From NCBI GenBank assembly GCA_018398765.1, contig JAHBMJ010000341.1, forward strand, positions 31,420-50,163: a stretch of 18,744 nt of DNA. Direction: 5' to 3'. Below are positions 12,687-18,744 of this stretch, one piece after another. How positions within the stretch are numbered: the first letter of the stretch is position 1; every line of letters begins with the position of its first letter. Position numbers and translations under genes: made by a program. Under the pieces are notes generated by a model, which made no database searches, was not told the DNA's origin, and was given only the letters and a program-made list of their open reading frames with translations. Source of the DNA: Chromera velia. Its lineage: Eukaryota > Sar > Chromeraceae.

Positions 12687-12835
12687 TGCCTTTCAAGACC
12701 CCGCCCGCGCCTGCGGCGCGGACGGTCAAGACACTGCCCGCACCTGTGGCGCTGCCTTTCAAGACATTGCCCGCGCGTGCGGCACAGCCGATCAAGACAC
12801 TGCCCATGCCTGCGGCGTGGGCCTTCAAGCCTGTC
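12687..12835. repeat. 33-base minisatellite, about 4.5 units
   Basis: TCAAG occurs at 12693, 12726, 12759, 12792 and 12825, an exact 33-base spacing. The intervening GC-rich core is of the form CACTGCCCGCGCCTGCGGCG. All frames on both strands stay open because the period is a multiple of three, so the open frames here are not evidence of a gene. A related unit lies at about 10857-10890. Confidence 0.9.
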
Positions 12836-12854
12836 TAAAAATACGGCCCCACCA

Positions 12855-12884
12855 TTCAAGTGGATCTTAGGTTCAGGGAGGTAG
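12855..12884 (-). repeat. Right terminal inverted repeat of composite unit
   Basis: On the complement it begins CTACCTCCCTGAACCTAA, matching the left copy. It is followed on the plus strand by six Gs and the second CAGAAGAAGTTTA. Confidence 0.7.
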
Positions 12885-12903
12885 GGGGGGCAGAAGAAGT
12901 TTA

Positions 12904-13445
12904 AGTTTTGTGTCACTTAATTTATAGTCAAATTATGACTCAAATAGCACCTGTATATGAAGGAATAACACAGCTACTGCAGAGCCGCACTGAGTGCACT
13001 CTCTTCTTGTACAATATCATAGCGGCTTGGTACTCGAGTTCCGTCTGCAAGACCGACGCTAATCTAAAACCACTACAAGTCACTGGGACCAGTCATTAAA
13101 TTATTATAAGCCTTCAGTCAGAAACTGCTCCACAGCTCGTTTATCAAACTCTGAGAGGTGACTGTGGGGCCCGTACGAGCCGTGAGATATGGTGTAGAAT
13201 TATGTCTAGGCCCTGCACTCCATAAATAATTTTTTTTTAAAAAAAAGAAAATTTCTGATCTTTTTTTTTTTTTTTAATCTTACAGCTCATACCGACTCTG
13301 AAAGATGAGTCCTAAGCCAACCACCTACATGGTGAACAAAGTAAATTCAACTTATTGACAACTGAAAGTAGTATTTTCAACTAAGTTGTAACTAGGGTTT
13401 TAAACTAGATTTTATGTATACTCTATATAGAATTTATTACTAGAT
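12904..13445. other. AT-rich region without recognisable gene
   Basis: A short open frame at its start has no recognisable features. T and A homopolymers occur at about 13229-13248 and 13260-13276. The segment lies between the composite unit and the next LINE. Confidence 0.5.
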
Positions 13446-13472
13446 TTATTGATTGATTGATTGATTGATAGG
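13446..13472. repeat. (ATTG)n tract, possible LINE tail
   Basis: Five to six ATTG units; on the minus strand (CAAT)n. It lies downstream, in LINE sense, of the retrotransposon below. Simple-repeat 3' tails are known in several LINE families, so it may mark that element's 3' end. This is inferred from position only. Confidence 0.4.
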
Positions 13473-13691
13473 TTGTGCACTAGGCCTTCCCGCTATGTCT
13501 ATCTATTGCCACAGCTAGCAGGGCGGGGCATTCCTTAGCTAGGCTAAGATATCAGACCCCGCCCTCGGGGCCCGCCAGAGCTGTCTGGTCCGGCCGCTGA
13601 TGCTTGACTGTTCGTTTTCTTCGGCCGCTGCTCTTGCCCCTAACAGGCTTTCAGCTCTGAAGATCGATTTGATACGACATGCAACAAGGGT

Positions 13692-15177
13692 TCACTCGCT
13701 TCTGTCATTTGCTTTATCCATCTTTTTCTGTGGATTCTCTCTTCCCCATCCTATGGCTCCTTCTGTTGCCTCTAAGCAATTAATGGTTTCTTCATATTCC
13801 TCCATCAATCTTCCGGTGATTGTCGCATGTCTTGCTGCTAGTGCATCCCCCTCTAAGTATCCGTACCTCCCTGGACACTCCTTGAAGACCCTCTTTCTGA
13901 AGGACGTCCATCCCAGAAAATGGTCCACTGCAGCACATCTTTCATTCAATAAAAAACAGAACAGTGACGAGTTATCTCTTTCTCCTTCCCCTCCCCTGGG
14001 ACCTTGCTCTTTTTCATCTCTTTTTCGTTTGCCTTCTTGGCTCTTCCTTCTGTCTTGCTGTCCCACTTTTGTTCTATTTTTCTGTATATCTCCGTTCTGT
14101 CTTTATCAAAAACAGGACATTCTGCCACAAGATGCATTTCATCTTCGACTACCTGAATTCCTAACCATCCTTCACAGAACTGGCATGTTCTCCTCTCTAA
14201 TGGTATCTTCTCCCCCCCTCTTGCCGGAATCTTCCCCCGTGTTGCAGCTAAACACCTATCTCCTACTCTGTATGCCACTCTTCTTTTGTATTCCCATCTT
14301 GGCACTACTCTTGTATAGCAAAAAGGGGCCGTTCTCATTCTTTGTCTGTCTATTTGTATTCTTGTGCCCACCTTCTTGCCTGTTCTGTCTTCAAACAAAG
14401 AGAGATGGAGACGATTTCTATTTAAGAACTTTCTGTATACATCGGCCATCATAACTTCTGTCAACCTTCTCTTCTCATCGTTGTTTCTTTCCTTTACATT
14501 TCTCTCTATTCTGTCTGCAAATGCATTTTTTTTCTTCTCATCTAACTCGTTTTTTGTTCTTTTCTGCAGCCATCTTTCCATCCAGTCGACTCTTTCATTA
14601 ATGACCTGCGTTTCTCTCTGCCCTGTACTCCTTTTCAGTCTATCTCTTGAAAAAGGATGTGCTCCCCTGTCTGTATAAAGTGTCTGGACACACTTTTTCA
14701 AATGTGGGAAGAAATGAAAAGGATGTATTCTTCTACCCCCCACCATTTTGTTTTCTACCCCCTCTTTCAAGCTCATGAAAATCGCTTGCCCCATCGTGTC
14801 GTTCCATTTTTTCTTCAAGGCCTTACTTGCCCACCTGACTGTCCTGTTGGCCACCTCGATGTCTATTGGGATGAACCCCCCCTCCAACATCAACGTGTCG
14901 CAGCTCTCTTTCTTTCTCAGCCCCAGCACCGACCTCAGAAATCTTTGTTGTTTCTCGTCAAAATCTGTATATGCATGCACTGTCTGGATATCTATGTATT
15001 TCATATCCATACAACCATACTGCATGCACTGTCTGTTTAAATATGTTAAAGCAGTCTGCAGGTAGAATCCCTCCCTCCCTCCCTTCTTATCTTCCTCATC
15101 AGCCCCTGCATACAGCGTTCTGCCTTTACCGTCCTTGCAGCCATCATTGTCTCCAGGTTGCAGTCAGCTGACAGGAC
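13692..15177 (-). pseudogene. LINE ORF2 C-terminal part
   Basis: From 15177 the frame gives LSADCNLETMMAARTVKAER, then shifts within a (GGGA)n tract (about 15069-15084) into the long frame 15060-13946. That frame contains YLNRQCMQYGCMDMKYID, FLRSVLGLRKKES, and CQFC...HLVAEC (Cys, Cys, His, Cys; about 14185-14115), the zinc motif that follows LINE reverse transcriptases. A second shift near 13950-14060 leads to a frame ending at 13692, with KRVFKECPGRYGYLEGDALA. The long region is rich in Lys and Arg. Composition is uniform through both shifts, which supports decay of a single gene rather than separate genes. Confidence 0.8.
15170..15177. repeat. Left target site duplication GACAGGAC
   Basis: This 8-base copy flanks the left end of the nested DNA element; the matching copy is at 16659-16666, and a third, made by the later duplication, at 17006-17013. 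Confidence 0.85.
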
Positions 15178-15425
15178 CTACAGGGCAGCACTCCTAGGTA
15201 GAACCCTAGTACCGTGTATGTTTATGCTATAATTGAAGATGATATAACATAGGTTCATATAGGTTCTAATAGGTTCTAACACTATTTTTTGCTTTTCCAG
15301 ACTGAGTCTTGTTAGTATAAGGTTCTTTCAGATTCTTAAAGGTTCTTTAAAGAAGAATCAAGTCTACGTTGCGTCAAAGTGGTGTCTCCATCATTTGGTT
15401 GAACTTCTTACTCTCTAGAGAAACC

Positions 15426-15451
15426 GCTAGAACCTAGGTTCTAGGAACCTA
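15426..15451. repeat. Palindromic 26-base block, left copy
   Basis: It contains the perfect 16-base palindrome TAGAACCTAGGTTCTA followed by GGAACCTA. It is identical to 16422-16447. Such blocks inside element ends are often transposase-binding sites; that role is inferred here. Confidence 0.85.
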
Positions 15452-15602
15452 GGCAAAAACCTGTAAAAACCATAAAGAACCCCCCCCTTAAAGCTTTAAA
15501 AAGACTAAAAACCTAATTTAGATAATTAAAATGATTCAAACAAATAAGACAGATGATTTTGATGCTTACATATGCCAAAATTGACCGTCAAAATCATAAA
15601 AC

Positions 15603-16139
15603 TCAGCTGTTAACTCGCTTTTTCTTCTCTTCAAACAGACTTACAAGATGAGCAAGCTCTTCATCTTTTATGAAGACGGTTTCATTCATTTTATGCGCAT
15701 GCTGAATGTAAAAGAACACAGAAAAAAGTGGGACGTTATTAATACGAATCTTTTTAGGCTTCCTGTTTCGGCCTAACTGCCAAAGGAGAGAGAAAACACG
15801 TATGTCGGCTAAGTCAGTCGAAGCCTTGTCAGACTCAGGATATGTATACACAGCAATCCGGTACAGTTCATCTAGGTCCCTTTCTTCATCTTCAACATGT
15901 GCAATCGCTCACAACCCTGAGGGTTCAAAAGCTTTCTTCTTGACAATGTTATTCCACGACAAAATGTTTACCACCTTGGAAACGTACCAACTCAGTTTTC
16001 TCTCCACGCCCTCACCCTCATCATACTGACACGCCACGAGTTGTCCCACCATGATAGAATACTCGCCTTTCCGAATCAATGCCTGATTGTGGGACTTCGT
16101 ACGCACTTTCACCGCCCAATCGTTTGATAGTGACACCAT
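15603..16139 (-). pseudogene. Element ORF with one in-frame stop, unrecognised
   Basis: A frame from ATG 16139 to a stop at 15603 is interrupted only by TGA at 15909-15911, giving about 178 codons. The first half reads GEYSIMVGQLVACQYDEGEG and WYVSKVVNI, which loosely recalls small beta-barrel folds. The second half contains DEERDLDELYRIAVYTYPES and RKPKKIRINNVPLFSVFFY. Composition stays protein-like across the stop, so this looks like one decayed protein. Neither a transposase triad nor a zinc finger could be identified. It could be the remnant of the element's own protein or a captured host fragment. A short intron removing the TGA is also possible. Confidence 0.45.
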
Positions 16140-16353
16140 TACTATTTAAGAAAATGGTTTCAAAGCTTGAGTTAACTAGAGAAGAGCCAACCTCGCATAA
16201 CAAATTTCTTGTTGGAGTCTTAATAAGTCTTGGAACCCTCTTTTTCCTTTTTTGATCTTTACCATCTGGAACCCTCTTTGTCCCTCTACTTCTCATAGTC
16301 CTTTTCCAACGTTTTTCAGTCGGATTAGTGGACAAACTTTTGAATATTTTCAT
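16021..16353 (-). CDS. Basic ORF in nested element, unrecognised
   Basis: This ATG-initiated frame of about 110 codons is very rich in Lys and Arg in its first half (for example KRWKRTMRSRG and KDQKRKKRVPR), then less charged. It lies inside the CTAC-ended element and overlaps the next ORF in another frame. The basic character suggests nucleic-acid binding, but no family is recognised. It may be the N-terminal part of the element's former protein, joined to the next frame by a shift or splice. Confidence 0.35.
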   Translation of the reverse strand: MKIFKSLSTNPTEKRWKRTMRSRGTKRVPDGKDQKRKKRVPRLIKTPTRNLLCEVGSSLVNSSFETIFLNSNGVTIKRLGGESAYEVPQSGIDSERRVFYHGGTTRGVSV

Positions 16354-16421
16354 CGTGTTCAATGTTTCATAACTGGTTTTGGACGGGTTCTTTAGGGTTC
16401 TTGGAGGGTCAGACTGAGAAG

Positions 16422-16447
16422 GCTAGAACCTAGGTTCTAGGAACCTA
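16422..16447. repeat. Palindromic 26-base block, right copy
   Basis: Identical to the block at 15426-15451, in direct orientation 996 bases away. The two blocks bracket the element's only open reading frames. Confidence 0.85.
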
Positions 16448-16658
16448 AGAACCTACTAGAGGTAGAGACGTATAGTTATTAAGCTCAAACGGAGTAAGAA
16501 CCTTTAACCAATACCCTAAAAGTGTCATTTTTTTGTTTTTTAGAACTTTTTTTGCTTATAAAATAAGTTTGGAGTTCATTTTAAATGTTTTAGAGCTTAG
16601 ATTGCTACTACAAAGTCGTTTAATGACCACATCTATATTTTAGAGTGCCCTCCCGTAG

Positions 16659-16666
16659 GACAGGAC
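16659..16666. repeat. Right target site duplication GACAGGAC
   Basis: It abuts the right end of the nested element and continues directly into LINE reverse transcriptase sequence. Confidence 0.85.
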
Positions 16667-16786
16667 CAACCGGGTCCCAAGATAGGGCTGCTCCTTTTCT
16701 TCCTTGACTAATATCTCCCCCAGTCTGATTTCTTCTCTTCTTCCTGATGCTCTATCAAAATAAACAAATCTAGATTTATCAGAGAA
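16659..16786 (-). pseudogene. Duplicated LINE reverse transcriptase scrap
   Basis: This is the copy 1 portion of the 347-base duplication, repeating the codons that include GRREEIRLGEI and KEEKEQPYLGTRL. It is cut off from the rest of the reverse transcriptase by the second copy of the element end. Confidence 0.85.
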
Positions 16787-17005
16787 GGAACCTAAGAACC
16801 TACTAGAGGTAGAGACGTATAGTTATTAAGCTCAAATGGAGTAAGAACCTTTAACCAATACCCTAAAAGTGTCATTTTTTTGTTTTTTAGAACTTTTTTT
16901 GCTTATAAAATAAGTTTGGAGTTCATTTTAAATGTTTTAGAGCTTAGATTGCTACTACAAAGTCGTTCAATGACCACATCTATATTTTAGAGTGCCCTCC
17001 CATAG

Positions 17006-17603
17006 GACAGGACCAACCGGGTCCCAAGATAGGGCTGCTCCTTTTCTTCCTTGACTACTATCTCCCCCAGTCTGATTTCTTCTCTTCTTCCTGATGCTCT
17101 ATCAAAATGAACAAATCTAGATTTATCAGAGAAGAGAACTTCAAGGCAAAGAGGTTCTACAAAATCTTTCAAGCATGAGAAAAGAAGATTCAGCTGGCTG
17201 TCTGTGAATTCTAAGAGGATAGTATCGTCTGCAAACAAAGGAGCCAAAAAATTGACCCATCTTCCTGCTTCTCCCATCGGTACCCTTGGTCTCTGTCCTT
17301 GTGTCCTTCTCTGTCTTCCTTTCTTCCCAACTTTTTCCGGCAGGTCGTGCACATATACAGAATAAAGAGAGGGACCACTAGGACCGCCTTGTTTCAGTCT
17401 TTTATCTTTTGGGTACCACATTTCCGTTCCCTTGACTCTTGCTCTTACGTTAAACTTTGTCAAAGACGCCTCAACCCACCGGATCAAAGCTTCTTCAATA
17501 CCCGTTTTCCTCAGTTAAACTTTCTTTCTTAACTTCTCCCGCCTCACCTCATCAAATGCACGCATAAAGTCTACAAAGGCTATACTGAGTGCTTCCATTC
17601 TCA
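17006..17603 (-). pseudogene. LINE reverse transcriptase fragment
   Basis: The frame shows motif A AFVDFMRAFDEV (Asp present), motif B LKQGGPSGPSLYSVYVHDL, and motif C FADDTILL with the catalytic Asp pair, then YLGTRL. A TAA at 17515-17517 lies between motifs A and B, and an in-frame stop just above 17603 ends the recognisable part. The catalytic residues seen are intact, so the damage is by nonsense, truncation and insertion. Reverse transcriptases of this family copy the element's RNA at a nicked target site. Confidence 0.88.
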
Positions 17604-17904
17604 CGATTACAAATTAATAATAAAAGAAAGATCGCATCATATGTGCCTGTTATTAGCAACTAGATTAGCAAATCTCCAGGCAAATCTATGTCTTCTTTTT
17701 TTTAGTTCGAGTCTTTTCTTGGCCACCTTCACAGGTTATTTGAACCCGTTATAAACGGGCACCTTTCCTATTTTCTAAAGCATAACAATTTCGAGCTTCT
17801 GCGCGCTCGTAAACACAACTTACAAGGAATCAGCTGATATGTATTTTGGTCCCATCATTCTTTCTGGGATCTTTGACCATTTTTAGTTTTTTCTTCACAT
17901 TCTT
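17604..17904. other. Region without recognisable gene
   Basis: AT-rich spacer above the truncated LINE. It has a small hairpin, CCCGTT-ATA-AACGGG, near 17744-17758. It was checked for a tRNA because of a GGTTCAAAT-like string on the minus strand; no cloverleaf could be formed. Confidence 0.5.
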
Positions 17905-18203
17905 TCAGCTGTTTTCCCCGCAAGGAATCTCTGACTCTGTATCAGCAAGGATGCCATCATCTACTGTGCCAAGAAGGTCTCTAATTTCCAACTCATCCTC
18001 ATTTTCTGACTCCTCCTCACCCTTTTGTTCCCTTTATGTCTCCCTCTCTTCTTTAAGTCTTCTTCAATCTCCTGTTGCAACTTGTCGAAATCTAGAGTTT
18101 TCAACTTTATTAAATCTCCCCAATCGAACTGTTTCTGCAAAAACTCAGCTTGAGACGCAACCGATCTTCCTGAAGAGACGGGGAAGAACCAGTCAGGGTT
18201 TAC
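17905..18203 (-). pseudogene. Frameshifted coding fossil, unrecognised
   Basis: One frame from 18203 reads VNPDWFFPVSSGRSVASQ, QKQFDWGDLIKLKTLDFDKL and QQEIEEDLKKRG. Near 18015 the protein-like signal passes to another frame reading EEESENEDELEIRDLLGTVD and ending at TGA 17905-17907. The mixture of acidic stretches and no start codon suggests a piece of a larger decayed gene, possibly a retroelement's first ORF. No family is recognised. Confidence 0.35.
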
Positions 18204-18479
18204 TCAGATGAAATTCAATTTGAAGGGGTGATCTTTCAAGTGAGGGTTGCTGCCTTCCAAGTAGGCAGAGTCAAGAAGGTGATATGGAAGTGGACACATG
18301 CTAATTTCAATGAAAGAGTTTCATCAGAGCGCAGAGTGAAAGTTGAGACAACCATCCTCAGATATATGTAGACCCTCAAAATTAAAGAGGCATTGGAGGA
18401 CTTCCAATTCCTTGCCATAAAGTTTTACAAAGAGCAATCTCTTTCCGAGATTGAGGGGGAGGACCATATTAAAGAATGA
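18174..18479 (+). pseudogene. Coding fossil with one in-frame TAG, unrecognised
   Basis: An open plus-strand frame (no ATG at its start) reads EEPVRVYSDEIQFEGVIFQV, VGRVKKVIWKWTHANF and VSSERRVKVETTILRYM. It is broken by TAG at 18369-18371, continues as TLKIKEALEDFQFLAIKFYK, and stops at TGA 18477-18479. The composition is convincingly protein-like. It could be a decayed repeat-encoded protein or exons of a gene extending outside the window. Confidence 0.4.
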
Positions 18480-18490
18480 ATGAATCTGTT

Positions 18491-18744
18491 ATCTTGTTTC
18501 TCTTCGAGATTTTTTTTCTTCACTCACTCACTCCCTCATAAAGACAGAGGCCACGAACATCAACAGAGACAGAGAAAGAGAGGGGGGGCGGGAGGGGGGG
18601 GGAAAGAGAGAGAAATGAATGAGGGGTTCTTATCGATGCCGTTCCCTTTCTCCCATCTTGTTTCTCTTTGAAATTTCTCTTCTTCACTCACTCACTCTCT
18701 CATGAGGATGAGGCTATGAACATCATCAGAGACAGAGAGAGAGG
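18491..18744. repeat. Tandem repeat with 164-base period, runs off the window
   Basis: ATCTTGTTTCTCTT followed by TTCACTCACTCACTC and GAACATCA-CAGAGACAGAGA occurs at 18491-18580 and again at 18655-18744. The two copies are separated by a G-rich spacer. The second copy is cut by the window end. Confidence 0.75.

Larger units (their letters stand above)
10768..12903. mobile_element. Composite repeat unit with inverted ends and 13-base direct flanks
   Basis: The exact 13-mer CAGAAGAAGTTTA lies at 10768-10780 and 12891-12903. Inside it, 10808-10837 and 12855-12884 are inverted repeats matching at 26 of 30 positions (CTACC...CTGAACCTAA...TCCACTT). Left of the left inverted repeat is a T-rich run and about 10 Gs; right of the right one are 6 Gs. 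The interval holds a LINE C-terminal fossil, an unrecognised ORF and 33-base minisatellite units near both ends. It could be a DNA element with CTACC ends placed in a G run, or a retroposed unit whose A tail (T-rich on this strand) abuts a 13-base target duplication. Confidence 0.55.
15178..16658. mobile_element. CTAC-ended DNA element, 1481 bases, nested in LINE
   Basis: The ends are CTACAGGGCAGCACTC (15178-15193) and, inverted, CTACGGGAGGGCACTC (16658-16643), matching at 12 of 16 positions. The 8-mer GACAGGAC flanks it at 15170-15177 and 16659-16666. Joining the flanks restores the LINE frame, which defines both ends independently. Subterminal regions are dense in AGGTTCT/AGAACCT. Two identical 26-base blocks containing the palindrome TAGAACCTAGGTTCTA lie at 15426-15451 and 16422-16447. 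An 8-base duplication is typical of hAT and P-type cut-and-paste elements, but the ends do not match their usual consensus and no transposase was recognised, so the superfamily stays open. Confidence 0.82.
16440..17133. repeat. 347-base tandem duplication
   Basis: Copy 1 (16440-16786) and copy 2 (16787-17133) align end to end with five substitutions and no gaps. Each unit contains the right end of the nested DNA element, the target duplication, and about 120 bases of LINE reverse transcriptase. The duplication therefore came after the insertion. Confidence 0.95.
13692..17603 (-). mobile_element. Degenerate LINE (non-LTR retrotransposon), interrupted
   Basis: Reverse transcriptase motifs (17603 to 17006) and a zinc-knuckle C-terminal region (15177 to 13692) lie in the same orientation, separated by an inserted 1481-base DNA element and a 347-base duplication. 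Skipping the insertion and one 8-base target duplication puts the two halves in the same frame, reading YLGTRLVLSADCNLETM across the join. The element begins abruptly with reverse transcriptase motif A, so it is 5'-truncated. It also carries a TAA at 17515-17517 and two frameshifts. It cannot encode a working enzyme. Confidence 0.85.

Noticed and set aside
12580-12916. Open frames of 82-139 codons on both strands over the minisatellite
   Set aside because: The 33-base period keeps every frame open; no frame shows sequence constraint.
13600-14454. 284-codon plus-strand open frame rich in Ser, Leu and Phe
   Set aside because: It is the antisense of the Lys/Glu/Arg-rich LINE C-terminal region, whose zinc motif is on the minus strand.
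15178-16658. Assignment of the nested element to hAT, P, Merlin or MULE
   Set aside because: The 8-base duplication fits more than one superfamily, the ends match none of their consensus termini, and no transposase motif was seen.
17735-17765. Possible tRNA because of a GGTTCAAAT-like string on the minus strand
   Set aside because: The flanking bases do not form a T-arm stem and no acceptor, D or anticodon arms could be built around it.
17846-18211. 121-codon plus-strand Ser/Leu/Phe-rich open frame
   Set aside because: It is antisense to the more protein-like minus-strand fossil at 17905-18203, and its composition is that of reversed acidic/basic codons.

Overview
The window reads as nuclear DNA of a eukaryote, most likely an alveolate alga or protist of chromerid type. 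That placement is an inference. It rests on a protein kinase A regulatory subunit with an acylated Met-Gly-Asn-Lys-Cys start in place of a dimerisation domain (as in apicomplexans), spliceosomal introns of 144-681 bases, long G, C and dinucleotide runs, and decayed LINE retrotransposons. There are no operons, Shine-Dalgarno sites or CRISPR arrays.

Layout. 1-2925: no recognisable gene; an AT-rich block with CTAG/TAGT repeats (about 720-1470), then simple repeats and the 3' flank of the first gene. 2926-6411 (minus): a complete seven-exon PKA regulatory subunit of 364 residues, with every exon joining in frame. 6412-7160: a short shared upstream region between two divergent genes. 7161-10268 (plus): a ZUP1/ZUFSP-type deubiquitinase (peptidase C78) with an N-terminal ubiquitin-binding MIU helix, a Cys-His-Asp triad, and a roughly 300-codon low-complexity insertion inside the peptidase domain. 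A frame break beside a G run and an N lies within that insertion.

10269-18744 is a transposon graveyard. A unit bracketed by 30-base inverted repeats and 13-base direct repeats (10768-12903) holds a LINE C-terminal fossil, one unrecognised ORF and a 33-base minisatellite. A second LINE (minus, about 13692-17603) is split by an apparently undescribed 1481-base DNA element (15178-16658) with 16-base inverted ends and an 8-base target duplication. Removing the element and one duplication restores the LINE reading frame at the junction. A later 347-base tandem duplication spans the right junction. The right end of the window holds two more coding fossils and a 164-base-period repeat.

Functionally, the two intact host genes are a cAMP-signalling regulator, probably membrane-tethered, and a ubiquitin-chain protease. 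Nothing here shows that they act together beyond their head-to-head arrangement. The most novel-looking object is the nested CTAC-ended element with its AGAACCT/AGGTTCT palindromes and unrecognised reading frames.
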